Of a stretch of DNA of 64,000 nucleotides, positions 24,627 through 37,034 are shown in pieces. Position numbers and translations under genes: made by a program. Position 1 is the first letter of the stretch. Each line of letters opens with the position of its first letter. The DNA is taken from contig JAODUO010001368.1 of the NCBI GenBank assembly GCA_025642075.2, positions 62,001 through 126,000 of the forward strand, given 5' to 3'. The notes beneath the pieces were generated by a model. It searched no databases and had not been told where the DNA came from. It worked only from the letters and a program-made list of their open reading frames with translations. The stretch is from Ridgeia piscesae (lineage: Eukaryota > Annelida > Polychaeta > Sabellida > Siboglinidae).

Positions 24627-25259
24627 AATGCTGCATAATCTCCAAATAGACTTATTCTGCTCAATGGATGACCTAATGTGAAGAAGATTAGTTGCTCCTT
24701 TGCAGTCCTGTTTTCTAATTTATTTTAGCTTTAGCTATTTCATACTAATTCCTAAATTACGTTTCTATTAACGTTGATAATAATAACAATGATCAGTATT
24801 TGTATTACTTATGTAAAGTATTGGATCATGAATTAATATGTATCCGAAATACATAGCAAAGTCTAGTCAACATTGTGTTTATGTAATGTAAGAAATTGGT
24901 TTAGAAATATATTAGGGAATATCAATAATAATTACATAAATGTTTAACTTGTTGCATTTCCTTTCAACACACTTATATATTGTTTTCATTAGAAGAATTC
25001 TGTTTTATTCGAACAGTATTTCAAACAATGCAAATAACTCAGAACCAATACAAATATAAATGTCACAGCAAACATGGTAATAATGTATAATAACTACCAA
25101 TACAACGTACGGTCAGGAAACTCCTCTAAGACCATGCTAGTCACTATCGAGGAGCCACCTTTCATGAATTTTTATGTACAAAATTATCTAAAATAAATTC
25201 TTCCAGAGAGAAAAACACACCATCATTTATATTTGATTTAAAGATGCATGTGCGCAGCT

Positions 25260-25262
<3 letters not shown>
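24627..25262. repeat. Duplicated block X, copy 1
   Basis: From aatgctgcataatctcc to gcgcagctgacat this matches 25886-26538 with roughly 98% visual identity. There are a few substitutions and a 12-base insertion in copy 2 (tgtgggtaatag, about 26123). Confidence 0.92.
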
Positions 25263-26538
<1,276 letters not shown>

Positions 26539-26754
26539 GTTAGGCACTGTTTTAAATATACACACAGCCTAAAGTTGTAAAGGTGGTTTTTAATTCTTAA
26601 TTTTGCATACATACATACGTTTTGTATACTGCATGCTACTTGGTAATGAGGTACCACAATAACTAATCCGATACAGGGCGCTCTAACGCAACTATGGTCT
26701 TTGTGTCGTCTTTTACGTATTTTTGACGTATGTAAAATGCGGCACCGTTTTGCG

Positions 26755-27058
26755 GAACATTTTACGGAACGCTTGTTTAAATCATCCTACAATCAGCTGT
26801 TGAACACGCATCATTCCGAAGCCTCACACATAGCTAAATATGGATACAGTCTGACATGTCCGTCAATATGAAGGCATAATATGTACATTAATGTACATTT
26901 ACAGGCGATGGAACGTCGACTGGTGGCCCGACTACAGGTGTGCTGGCTCGATGCCAGAAAGGATGTTTAAAATCATCTACAGCTCGCCGTATGCATCACA
27001 CGAGACTGCTACGTCTTCACCCATAGTTAAATATTGATATCGTATAACAAGTCCGTCA
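26755..27058. repeat. Diverged tandem pair, about 185-bp period
   Basis: Phrases tttaaatcatcctacaatcagc...catagctaaatatgga...tgtccgtcaa (26774-26868) recur in order as tttaaaatcatctacagctcgc...catagttaaatattga...agtccgtcaa (26966-27057). This directly precedes the LINE relic. Confidence 0.55.
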
Positions 27059-27261
27059 AGAGGATAGCAATTTACGCACAAGTAGAGCAGATGTGTGAAG
27101 ATGAAGGAGTTGGATTTGTAGATTTGTGGGGATGTTTTGTTGGGAAAGAAGACATGTATATGAGATATAGCCTCCATCTAAGCGGAAAGGGCGCAGCAGT
27201 GTTCTCCGAGAACCTGCTTCGACCAATGGACAATGGAACAGGTAGCAACTTTTTAAACTAG
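27058..27261 (+). pseudogene. LINE ORF1: SGNH esterase C-terminus (truncated)
   Basis: The frame gives VEQMCEDEGVGFVDLWG, then HLSGKGAAVFSENLL. This is the last block of the SGNH/GDSL-type esterase found in CR1-group ORF1 proteins. The Asp of the catalytic Asp-x-x-His block (DCLHLS in copy 2) is replaced here (YSLHLS). The Gly-Asp-Ser block is not present because the 5' part of the element is missing. Confidence 0.8.
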
Positions 27262-27364
27262 TTTCGCAGGGGGGATACACAGAGAAGCCAAATACTAGAT
27301 AAAGATAGCAAAAAGACATCAGCAAAGAACAGCCTGGAAAGCCCTACGGAATTTGGTTATACAT

Positions 27365-28067
27365 GTGTTTGTTTAAATGCAAGGAGCATAGTAAAAAAAA
27401 ATGAACTAAACATTATGGTAGAAGATATTGACCCCCACATAATAGTTATAACTGAATCTTGGGCAACACCCGATATATCAGATGCCGAATTAGGAATGAC
27501 AGGATATGTAATGTTTAGGAAAGATAGATTAGGAAGAAGAGGAGGCGGAGTTATTTTATATATTAAAGAATCCATTCAGGTTATGAAATAAAATTTGAAA
27601 AAGAAGCAGAATGTGAAGAAGCTGTCTGGTGTAACATAGTTACAGGAAACTCAACACTAACTGTTGGGTTAGTGTATCGGAGTCCAAACATAAGCATGGA
27701 AGAGAATGAAAAAATACATAACGTTATCAAAGAAGTGAGTAAACGGGACTGTATTATTATGGGGGATTTTAACCATGGGCATATACAGTGGACATCTCTA
27801 CAGAGTACCGGGAGAAAGGATCAAGAGTTTTTAAATTTAGTACAAGATAGTTTCCTTTCTCAACATGTGGTAGAAGCAACCAGGGGCGAGAACGTGTTAG
27901 ACATAGTATTGAGCTCACAGAAGGAATTTGTTGATAATGTCAAGATATGTGAGCCACTGGGGTGTAGTTATCACAACCAGATACATGTTATCATCAAAGT
28001 AAAGGGAGAACGGAATAGAAAAATAAGGTACAGAAAAAAATTCACAAAGGAAGATATAAGGACATGA
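27365..28067 (+). pseudogene. LINE endonuclease domain (frameshifted)
   Basis: This is an apurinic-type endonuclease that nicks target DNA for LINE insertion. Blocks in order are CLNARSI, the ITESW metal-site block, RRGGGVILYIKES, a frameshift at about 27583, then GLVYRSPN, GDFNHGHIQW and the C-terminal block. In that last block the usual Ser-Asp-His is Ser-Tyr-His, so a catalytic residue is lost. Copy 2 keeps SDHSQI. No start codon is assigned because the frame is internal. Confidence 0.88.
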
Positions 28068-28109
28068 GGGAATATTTAGCAAAGATAGACTGGAATAACA
28101 CACTGAAGA

Positions 28110-28886
28110 ATAAGACAGCAACAGAATGCTGGAATATTTTAAAGAGTGAAATTTTCTGCGTCGTTGACAAATTTGTCCCCTTGAAAAAAACAGGGGAAAC
28201 GGTCAAAGAAGAAACCCTTATCGAAGGAAGCCATTAGAAAAATCAAGTACAAGCTAATGATGTGGAAGACATATAGACATACCGGAAGTGAAGAAGACTA
28301 TAGCATTTATAAAGAAGCACTTAATCAAGCGACAGCTGAAATTAGAAATTCAAAGAGAAGCTACGAACAAAAAATAGCTTTGAATATAATACATGACAGT
28401 AAGAGTTTTAATGCGTATGTTCGAAGTAAACAGAAAGTTCAGGATAAGGTCGGTCCTCTAGAAGGTAGTGGTGGAAACATAATAACAGAGGGATTCTTAA
28501 TGGCAGAAAACCTAAATGAGTACTTTAGTTCGGTGTTTACCAGGGAAGATATTAGTATATTACCAGTACTTGAGACTAAGTTCGAAGGGAGAGAGTTTGA
28601 CTATTTAGGACAACTAATTGTAACCCCAAAAATGGTAGCTATGAAAATAAGATATATGAAGGATAATAAATCACCTGGAGTGGATGGGATTACTCCCAAA
28701 TTAGTATTGAAAATTGTAGAACAAATCAGCATACCGCTTGCAACAGTGTTCAATTTGTCATTAGAGGAGGGAATAGTTCCGTTAGAATGGAAAGAAGCAA
28801 ACATTATACCATTATTTAAAAAAGGTTCGAGAAACAAGTCAGAGAACTATAGACCATCGGTGATTTGCAAACTATTAGAAACATCT
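28110..28886 (+). pseudogene. LINE reverse transcriptase, N-terminal part (truncated)
   Basis: This covers the thumb-proximal spacer and finger motifs of the LINE reverse transcriptase. Blocks are SEEDYSIYKEALNQATAEI, NEYFSSVF, DNKSPGVDGITPKLV, LPLEWKEANIIPLFKKGS (written here VPLEWKEANIIPLFKKGS) and SENYRP. The sequence is cut after ICKLLE, before the palm and the catalytic Asp-Asp, by the adjoining transposon. There is a frameshift near 28180 between the endonuclease linker and this frame. Confidence 0.9.
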
Positions 28887-29313
28887 AAAAAAGGCAACGG
28901 TTTCGTATCATACACTTAATAGAGTTTATACAAACTAACAATTTCCACATATACTCAATTTTTTAACGTCAGCGATTTACTCAGAATGTGACCTTAAAGT
29001 CTAAAAATCTAACGAAATCCATGATGGCCTAGACACCACCATCTTAACCGGTGACGTATTCGCTTGGCTTGGCCTGGCCTATAAGCGCGCGGCATTCTAG
29101 GTCTCTGCTGAGGCCGGTCAGATTCCTGCGACTACACTACAACATCGAGTCTTCGTTTAGTTGGCGTGACATGTAGCAGCTGCTTATACCTAAATATGTG
29201 GTCAACAAGTAATTACGAAGTAGACATATATCACCAGTTGATGGAACAAGATCCAACAAAACGTCGCCGACCGTCGTCTTCTTAAAACCGGGGCAGTGCT
29301 GACAATATTTAGC

Positions 29314-29395
29314 CATGGATGGACCTAAAAGCTAAACCGTCGAAGCAACGCATATTTCAAGCTGGCCGAGACATCAATGATCAGATCGCAAGAAG
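29314..29395 (+). pseudogene. Putative first exon of transposon plus-strand gene
   Basis: An ATG at 29314 is followed, after a one-base frame difference, by KPSKQRIFQAGRDINDQIARR. It ends at a good donor AAG|GTTAGT. The same exon in copy 2 (51084-51164) keeps the amino acid sequence KQRIYQAGRDINDQIARR although both have a stop near the start. Conservation of this frame and its donor suggests it was the 5' coding exon of the transposase gene. The assignment is inference. Confidence 0.5.
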
Positions 29396-30557
29396 GTTAG
29401 TATGATGTACTATTTGTTCTGTGGTATAACGTTTGTATTTAATTGCGTTTTTACAGACGTCAAGCACATGTAACGTTGTTGTGCTGTTAAAAGTAGTGTT
29501 GACCTCCGTAGACCGGCTATCGGTTGATGATGGCTCGATCATCGATGTGTTGACGATGCCCGATGTCGATGTCCATCGATGACAGCTAATCTGTTTCTAT
29601 GGTATCACGTCCACATGTGTAAAGACTAAGATATACTTGAACCAAGCTAGGACAATAGCAACATTTTTATCATCGCAGAATTTAGTACAATGCAGAATAA
29701 ATAATTTAGCCTTTAGAAGAAACTTGAATAACTGAACTTGAACATGACACGTCTCATGGGTGATAATATGTCATCGGCGGAGGGACCGTGCCCTTGGATT
29801 GTCGTTGACACTTCTTCGTAAATTCAGTAACCGCTCATAGTGACATATATATATTTCCATCGATGTGAATGTAGGCTATGTCAGAGTAAGGTGACATTGA
29901 GTAATACAGCTAGTAAAGCTTATGATCAGTGTGTTCAGATATGTGCTAAGAAACAATGAAAATGTTATGATGCTGAAAACTAGAAATTCAGTCAGTATTT
30001 ATTTAAACATTTAGTTTTAACAAAGTTTTGTTAGTTGCATTTGTCTGTTACTTTCCAATTATGAAATACACATCTGACTATATTTATCATAATTTTATCA
30101 AGTTTCTGCATGCACTTTGACACCCCACTTTGAAAATTAGTTTCACCTTCGATAGCAGTATTTATGACTGTTTAATGGCTGGTGGGATTCAATGATTGTT
30201 TGAAATCCATGGACAGTTGCTGCATGCATGTTTTAAACTAAATCTTCATTTAAACTACTCATTTTATCTGCAACTAGTTGTGTTTATTTTGATGTTTTAT
30301 TAGCTTTTGAGATGTGACGTCGGTATCCACTGGTTAAAGATATATTGTCACTTGTAAGTGAAAATTGAAAAAAGATAAGTTTTATTCTAGATAATTATAG
30401 AGTGAAAATTCATACACTTGATTGGTATTGCCTGCTGCATTCTCACAATATGGCTGTGTTTCTCACTTTCTGGTAATCTCATATGAATAACCAGAGGAAA
30501 TGCCAATTAGGTGATGATGCAATGAATTATTTCACGTTCCTTTGTTGTTGGTTACAG

Positions 30558-30880
30558 AAAACAGTGATTGTCACTACTGTATCACATTGTGGCATCCACA
30601 CGCATGTGCATACGCTGCAATTGTTGAGGAAGAAGATACGACAATGTATCTGGAGCAAAGTTCAGCAGCATTCAATGCCCTGCCTGAAGTCAGTCATCAC
30701 AGCACGGCACTTTCTGTGAGCCATTCCCTAGCTCACTAAATTCTGTCATACTGGACAGGTGGAGGTGTATCAGAGTTACCTGCCCCAAGAGACAGCACTT
30801 CTATGAAGCTATGACAGCAGTCGTAACTACAAGGGGACTTTTGCGACAAGGGGACTTTTGCGATAAGTTACATTTGAATC
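30558..30880 (+). pseudogene. Transposase-like C-terminal exon of the TTAA transposon
   Basis: After a GGTTACAG acceptor, the frames together read DTTMYLEQSSAAFNALPEV, then VITARHFL, then LTKFCHTGQVEVYQSYLPQ. I recognise the pattern 'SPAF-AL--VV---R-L-D---LT-FCHTG-LEV-HS-L-KY-PKR' as the C-terminal block of a THAP-type transposase family seen in TTAA (Kolobok-type) transposons. Stops and frame changes break it in both copies, and the DDE core is not recognisable. The gene runs toward the P2RX7-like gene, so the two are convergent. Confidence 0.5.
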
Positions 30881-31584
30881 CTTGCTTGTACAGTTCTCTT
30901 CACATTGCACCAAGCTGTTTAAAGTAGCACACAGTAATTGCAATATTGCTTCATATTTCTAAGATAATACAGGTATGGTATTTGAATGAACTCCTAATAA
31001 CTGTGTCATGGGGGGACAAAACACAGCTGTAAACAGTTACTGTGTACACTTATGAATACAGCTACTTGTGTAATTAATAACTTTTCTGTTTTTGATAAAG
31101 TAAAATAAATAACACGTCATTATCACTGAATGTATTACAATATAATATAAAAATACATAAAAAACAGTCACTGTATATGCATGATACAATGTGAAACATT
31201 AAGATTAGAACAACAAGTGATAATTGGGAGTGGAATGTGATAGTGGAATTCCTGGTCAATGTGTTGTTATTTAACTTATGGTTACTAATTTGGCTAATGT
31301 TTGGTTACTAAAACATGATTATCAAATGAAATTACAAAAAAGTAGTACATATATTTATAATCGTGGAGAAAAGCGTTTCAAAGTTGTCTAAATACTAATC
31401 AGTTAATGCAAGCACTATATTCATTGTAGGAATGAAATCACGATTGATGTTATCTGCTCTTGCGGGGAACTATCGGCCACGTCCTGTCCCTGTCATCTTC
31501 GAGAAACAATGATTAAACTGGAGATTGCGCAATAGAACACATGTTCGACATAACCGTCTACCCATGCTGATGAGCCACATAATC

Positions 31585-31715
31585 CATGTGGTGATGGGAA
31601 AAGTTACATTGCTACTAATCACTGTACCAACAGGGGTTGCTTGATCGGGGCAAATGTGCCAAAACCGACTAAGGAAGATCTGCGGGCTGCATGGCTCAAT
31701 CGTTTTGTACATTAG
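31585..31715 (+). other. THAP-like fragment, uncertain
   Basis: Plus-strand frame NHCTNRGCLIGANVPKP, then KEDLRAAWLNRFVH, resembles the C-x-N-R and P-x2-P-x-x-x-R-x-x-W parts of THAP zinc fingers; copy 2 (53335-53463) has the same frame. The zinc ligands are incomplete. It lies downstream of the C-terminal transposase block, which is the wrong order for an N-terminal THAP domain. Treat this as a weak resemblance. Confidence 0.25.
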
Positions 31716-31739
31716 TCAAGTCTTCGAGAGCAAAGTGAT

Positions 31740-31885
31740 ATCCCTCGTGCTGTTCTCCAAGCGAGGACAGGGAACTTTGTCCTGATTAGGTGGCTGGTGC
31801 ATGCTGGCAGTACTCGATGAACACTCCGGCCCAACTTGCTGTGAACCCACAAGTAAACTGCCTATAGACAGCCCACATGAGAAAC
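31740..31885 (-). pseudogene. P2RX7-like domain, exon 3 (frameshifted)
   Basis: The acceptor is TTTCAG|G (AG at 31887-31886). The frame joins exon 2 in phase and reads FLMWAVYRQFT. After one frame change it continues as WVHSKLGRSVHRVLPACT and HLIRTKFP. This is the C-terminal block of the P2X7-receptor intracellular domain (family pattern Y-R-Q-F, then W-x-x-G-x-x-x-R-x-x-L-P-x-C-x-x-x-x-I-R-x-x-F-P). Many invertebrate transposon-linked proteins carry this domain alone. Copy 2 has lost the YRQF codons. Confidence 0.8.
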
Positions 31886-32590
31886 CTGAAATAAACGTGT
31901 TCAGATAAATATACATATGACATTGTAAATAAGATGAACATTAATCAATGATCCTTTTAATTTAAAATATATCATTAAAGACACACCCCATTTCAAACAT
32001 GTGGTGCTTTTTAATAAGTAAATAAATAAATGTGTGGCAGTGTTATAGCATATTGCATCTAATGTTGACAATATGCACTTTTAAATCGCTGTGTGGCATT
32101 AGAAACCATTGAGGATCTATTTCTATAATTTGGAACAAAATGAATTAGGGTATTGCTAGTAAGCTCAAGAAATGTTTATTAATTTGATTGAACCATTCTG
32201 AAAGCTGTCAAACATAAACATCTTGTCTAAAACCTCTAATGACAACTCCAGTTCCTGCATTCACATATTTGGGTTGTCATCTCATAATGGATAACCAGAG
32301 AAAATATCAATTAGATTATTATTGTGAAAAGACTAGGCACTATAATTTACTCTATGATCCATTCTATACTTTGGGCAGTAGTAGGAACTATGCATTATGT
32401 TCACAAATATACCTGCCATTTTCACTACATAAAAATTATAATGGTTCCATGTGTTGTATCTATAAGTAATGATAACTATTATTTTTTATTTATAGTGCTA
32501 CTTTGTTTGATGTTGTATTGTTGCTTCTTATTTGATGCATTAACGTTTATTGCAACATAATTATATAAAATGTATGCACAGTATACTTAC

Positions 32591-32721
32591 TTGTTTGTTG
32601 ATGGATCTAGTTGCCAGTTATCTACCTGTATATGGTTCAGTGCAACCAATACATTCCGAAGCACCAGTTGCTCGAAGCAGAGAATTTCAAATCCGACTTT
32701 TCGTAATACACAACAGTCCAC
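32591..32721 (-). pseudogene. P2RX7-like domain, exon 2 (intact splice sites)
   Basis: A 131-base exon between a TTATTACAG acceptor and an AACAA|GTAAGT donor. It reads VDCCVLRKVGFEILCFEQL, then VLRNVLVALNHIQVDNWQL. It matches the middle block of the P2X7 intracellular domain (C-I-T-x-H-P-x-F-x-x-x-C-L-x-x-x-V-L). The reading frame is open and phase 2 joins exon 3 correctly (AA|G). The homologous exon at 54294-54424 has exactly the same length and splice sites. Confidence 0.82.
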
Positions 32722-33429
32722 CTGTAATAACAAATCGAACATTAAGAAATGTGTTATGTGAATCATTGCAAACATGGATTATTATTCTGAATGAACATAA
32801 TTTCACAAAGCATGAATTCTGACACATTTCCTGTATTCATCTCGTCACTAATATCTCTGGGTTCTTTGAAACAAACTCATTATCTATGTTTATATATGAC
32901 TCCATAAGACACATGCAAAATGATGAGAAGATAACCCTGCAGTTTATGTTCAAATAAAATAATCGTAACTGCCTGTCATTGCTGTGTAAGCGGTGCATTT
33001 AGATCATGATATATGAATCAATATAGCTGCTGTTATTACAAATGTGATGGGTGTCCACGCCTGGGGGATGCAAAAAAAGCAAGGTATTGACTATTCATTT
33101 GTATGGATTTTTTCACAATAGACACAACCTGCACAATTGTGGGACCTGATTCATTTAATTTCATTGGAACTATTCAATACAATTTATGTTAAATGATAAA
33201 CCCCACCAAGTCTTAACAAATGTGTTATTACCATAAAACGTAATAAGTGACACATACTTAGTCTAATAGTTGAATGCGGCAAACCTGAGCCTGAGGTCAC
33301 TGAGGTGACCCGGCTGGCCCAAGCTAAGCGACCTTATTTCGCTTGTCATAATAATACGATCATTACGCAGTCCGGACCTCAGGATAATAATATTTAAGCA
33401 ATACCAATAATATACAACTTAATATTTAC

Positions 33430-33710
33430 CTTCATCAATATGCTCAGCGCGTTGCCGAGTTGCAGCCATTTCATGACAGCAGACAAACTTGTCACCACAT
33501 CAACAAATTGGTTCGGCACCGCCACCAGTTGACACCGTCTCTGCTAGTTTTGTTTTTTGTACGTTCAGCTTCCCGTGTGTCTTTCTTTTCGTGGTCACTC
33601 GCCTCTAGTGTATCTTCCAATACGTGCCTTTGTCTTTGCGGCTGGAATCTATATCCAGATACTTCTGCATCCGTTAAATGATCCGATTTAGATAATGCAT
33701 AATAAACACG
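33430..33710 (-). pseudogene. P2RX7-like domain, exon 1 (frameshifted)
   Basis: Minus-strand frames give DHLTDAEVSGYRFQPQ, an acidic/basic linker, then VNWWRCRTN. After a frame change they give DKFVCCHEMAATRQRAEHID, ending at a GAAG|GTAAAT donor. This is the N-terminal part of the P2X7 zinc-binding cysteine domain (family pattern Y-x-F-E-P-E, W-C-x-C-x-x-C, E-C-x-C-C-x-E). The first Cys of W-C is Trp and the phase does not match exon 2, so the gene is dead as read. The start codon is not identified. Confidence 0.72.
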
Positions 33711-33951
33711 CCATTATGTTTCTTTGCGAACAGCGCCTGCAGACGGATTTATGAATAATTAATCTGTGGAGAAGCCTAAGCGTACTGACGTCATTCTTAT
33801 GGCGTATCTCATAGTATTTCGATGGCTGGGTGTTCAAAAATATTTTCAGGTAAACGGCTGGCGTTAAAAATTGAGTATATGTGGAAATGGTTACTTTATA
33901 TTAACTCTATTAGGTGTACGCCACGAAACCGTTGCCTTTTGTGCCCTTTAA

Positions 33952-34454
33952 ATGTCCACTTTACTATCGAGTTTACCACTGCAACAGACACATGCGATTT
34001 ACGTAGCGCTGAGAGTATACACGATGTTAGGCCGTATGTGTCTTTTACGGGATTTGCATTTTACATTGCGGAACGTTGTTGTTTCACAACAGTTCGATAA
34101 GCACTTGTATCTGACAAGTTGTCTCAATGCACGTAATCGTACTGCGCGAAAGATGGCATTCTTCATTTCTAGTCAAGATCGCCAAACACATGTACTAGCC
34201 GGCGATGCCATGACAACCACCATAATAATCGATTAAAATGCATGATTTCCGTGATCATTGTTAGGGCAAAGTGTGCCGCTGCTTCTGTTTGTAATTATCC
34301 TTCGAACAATATAACTGTGAAACACTATTTGGGAACAGTCCGATTATTACAACCAAAAACAAAACAAAGTTATATATGTCAACATGGAGAACATAGACTT
34401 CCTGCCCCCAACCTCTTTTTCGAGCGCGATACTTGCATGGCCTATTCTGGAATT
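33952..34454. other. No gene seen
   Basis: This is single-copy DNA right of the transposon. It does not continue the LINE that flanks the transposon on the left. Two plus-strand frames of about 93 codons (33822-34100 and 33952-34236) have no family motif. Confidence 0.4.
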
Positions 34455-34735
34455 CTGATAGTCCGCAGCGACGCCTATCGAGTCGATTGGAACCCTCTTC
34501 TCATGAGTTCCGGTTTGCTGTCAAACTTGGCGTCATCTCGGTTTACGCTTTTGATTCCAAACATTGTACACGTAATATTTGCGTTTTGACCATCGAAATG
34601 TCAACCAATATACCGATAGTGAATGTACGTTATATTTAAGCCGATCGATTATATTTCTGTAATTACAAGATGGTTATTTCTTTGAAAAATAGCCGATTAT
34701 TAGAAGATAAAAAAGCACACTTCCAAATTTTTTGA
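34455..34735 (+). repeat. Inverted repeat arm, left (about 280 bp)
   Basis: From tgatagtccgcagcgacg to gcacacttccaaa this is reverse-complementary to 36459-36738 with about 85-90% visual identity. The pair is separated by about 1.7 kb and may be the ends of one element or two inverted insertions. Confidence 0.8.
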
Positions 34736-34937
34736 ACACATACTTCATAGCAGGATCATGACACACCTTGAACATCACATTCTAACTGCCCAGGAGCACT
34801 TCCGTTTTCTGACTTGTTCAACGACGTCTTTGCATTTTCTATCACCCAGATGTTTGTTTTCTATCCGTGTATGTGATGCGTCTTGAACATCTCATTCTAA
34901 CTGCCCAGGTCCATAGTTAGGTAATATAAATATATAA

Positions 34938-34952
34938 TATATATATATATAT

Positions 34953-35002
<50 letters not shown>
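34938..35002. repeat. (TA)n microsatellite
   Basis: A TA array with one AAA interruption, within the spacer of the inverted repeat pair. Confidence 0.93.
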
Positions 35003-35005
<3 letters not shown>

Positions 35006-35324
35006 CCTATAGCAACGTTTAAGTTTCGAAATCCAAAAGATTCCATGCTCACCATATACATAGGCCTGCATCATTTGGACATCCACCTACAACCCTCAAT
35101 ATCCCACAAATAACCTTCACATACACTTACCTGGAAACCAGTTCGGTCCAGTCGTTAATTAAGGCTTCACCAGAAACTTCCAACTGCAAATAATTAATAA
35201 ATACCTATAATCTGGGAAATTGTGTCTGGGATGCCGAGTTTCATACTATATTCAAGAGGTGGTAGGCGAATTTGTAAACCTTTACTTTTGTTTTTAAGAA
35301 TAATTGGTAACAGTAGTATAGTAG

Positions 35325-35685
35325 TGTAGCGGGGCAATGGCTATACCTTCGGACTCTTGACTTCGAGAACCTAGACGTTGGGTTGAATTATGTGCTGCCG
35401 TTTCAAACCGTGGGCAATTGTTTTCATTCTACATTGCTCCAGTTCACTTAGCTAAATTTTTATGAAATAATATATGGCAGTGGCAGATAATTGAAAGAAT
35501 ATGACTGTGTTAGATAATTGTATACGAATAGTCTTCGCGCTTTAATTGCAGCATCGCTGAGTGATTCCCAGAGAAGCCGAAATGTTGTTCCGTTGAACAG
35601 GTTTGCCAGGGAGTAAAGTGTAAAGCGCTTTGAGCAATCCTGATCGAGGATTGTATACTGCGATATAGAAGAACTTACCTTTTAA
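35325..35685 (+). mobile_element. tRNA-derived SINE
   Basis: The head resembles a tRNA promoter region, with a box A-like TAGCGGGGCAATGGC and a box B-like GGGTTGAAT. The tail carries GTAAAGCGCTTTGAGCAATC...GATATAGAAGAAC. This resembles the conserved 3' domain of broadly distributed animal SINEs, in which a 'GCGCTTTGAG...GCGCTATATAA' motif is typical. Pol III transcription is inferred from the boxes. Confidence 0.6.
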
Positions 35686-36458
35686 AGACATTTAAAAACA
35701 ACTAACATAGCTATTTATAAAGCAAGTTAGCTTCACACAATTATGCCAAGCTTATGAGCCCATACATCTTAGCTTGTATACTAGATACCATTTTAAGGAT
35801 AATTGTATCAAATGAGCAACCATGATGATAATAATGATGCTGTGTAAAGATGTTTTAATAAATTACTAAACTAGTAAATATGGCTGTATGTTCACCTTTG
35901 ATTCAACACGTATAATAATATAGGAAATGTACCATCATGAATAGTATATTATGTCTACGCAATTGGGTATCACTCGTCTTCATTGGGTGGCCATGAAGGC
36001 ATCTCATCTCTTACTATTTTGCAGTCAACCGCTCATTTTTTACAACAGAAAAACATTTAAACTAACTGAGCACCTGTTGCTTCTAGAACAGTTTTAATGG
36101 AGGGAATTATATCAGACAATTATTTAAGAGAACATTATTTTCAATAACTTCAATAACTCATAAGTTAATTCAAACAGTCATGTATTTAACACAAAACAGT
36201 ATGTCATTGTATTTCAGTAAAACATATTCCACAGATAAGATGCAAAGAAGAATGACGGCCGGCTCTCTTCCTTATTTAGTAATGTATCTAACAATGTCAA
36301 CTCCACATTTCCTCTTTACAGATGACTATGTCTTATACAAATAACTTAAAATTCAGTCAGACCCACAAGAACTACACAAAGACCTAGATGAATTAACACG
36401 TTGAGAACATAACTAGCAAATGCACTTTAACCCGAAGAATTGATTTGTATAAGTTCAA
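35686..36458. other. No gene seen
   Basis: AT-rich spacer inside the inverted repeat pair. No motif recognised. Confidence 0.4.
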
Positions 36459-36738
36459 ATCAAGAAGTTTGGAAGTGTGCTTTCTTATCTTCTAATAATC
36501 GGCCATTTTCAAAGGAATAACCATTTTTATTTACAGAAACCTAATCGATCGACTTAAATATAAAATACATTCACCATCGGTATTTTGGTTGGTATTTTTT
36601 CCCGTCAAAACGCAAATATTACGTGTACATTTTTTGAAATCAAAAACGTAAACGGAGACGACGCCAAGTTTTACAGCTAACCGGAACTCATGAGAAGAGG
36701 GTTCCAATCGACTCGATAGGCGTCGCTGAGGACTATCA
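36459..36738 (-). repeat. Inverted repeat arm, right (about 280 bp)
   Basis: Reverse-complement partner of 34455-34735. Both arms contain weak open frames that share SPQRRLSSRLEPSSHEFR, but this probably reflects DNA identity rather than coding. Confidence 0.8.
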
Positions 36739-36813
36739 TAATTACCGAATTGCTTATCCTTCATATAATACGAAAAGGATGATTTAAACAAGCGTTCCGC
36801 AAAACATGCTAAC

Positions 36814-36889
36814 AAATCCACGTTAGTCGCTAGATGCGCTGATAGTGATACGCACCTAGGGTATAATCTCTAGCGACTAATGTGGATTT
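36814..36889. repeat. 20-bp hairpin with one mismatch
   Basis: AAATCCACGTTAGTCGCTAG at 36814-36833 pairs with 36870-36889, leaving a 36-base loop. The preceding 25 bases (aggatgatttaaacaagcgttccgc) recur inverted at about 26767-26791. Confidence 0.75.
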
Positions 36890-37034
36890 GAGGAACCATA
36901 TTTTGTAAGAAAAACATGTTAACATACTTGGCAAATCCCCGTGTACTATGTGAGATAAGTTTTACTTTAACTATTTCAGGTAGGTCGTTTAATAATATTG
37001 GCAAAGAGTGCCTGAGGCATTTCTTTGCAAAGGC

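Larger units (their letters stand above)
27058..28889 (+). mobile_element. CR1-like LINE, copy 1, truncated at both ends
   Basis: This is the same family as 38200-46400, with about 95% visual identity to it. It begins within the SGNH esterase domain of ORF1 and stops inside the reverse transcriptase. There it runs straight into the left end of the TTAA transposon, in a segment that matches the LINE's ttgcaaactattagaaa phrase. Several frameshifts make it dead. Confidence 0.92.
28885..33947. mobile_element. TTAA-type DNA transposon (Kolobok-like), copy 1
   Basis: This is nearly identical (roughly 95%) to 50642-55658 over about 5 kb. The left inverted repeat begins at AAAAAAGGCAACGGTTTCGT and the right end is ACGAAACCGTTGCCTTTTGT followed by GCCCT and TTAA (33948-33951). 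The outer AGGGC and the flanking TTAA present in copy 2 are missing on the left, where the element abuts LINE sequence. It carries two convergent broken genes. A TTAA target and purine-rich AGGG ends suit the Kolobok superfamily. piggyBac also uses TTAA but usually starts CC. Confidence 0.85.

Noticed and set aside
35555..35600. Possible third hammerhead motif (GCTGAGTGATTCCC...CCGAAATG)
   Set aside because: The stem II halves do not pair and the CUGANGA core is interrupted. It is probably only a chance resemblance inside the SINE.
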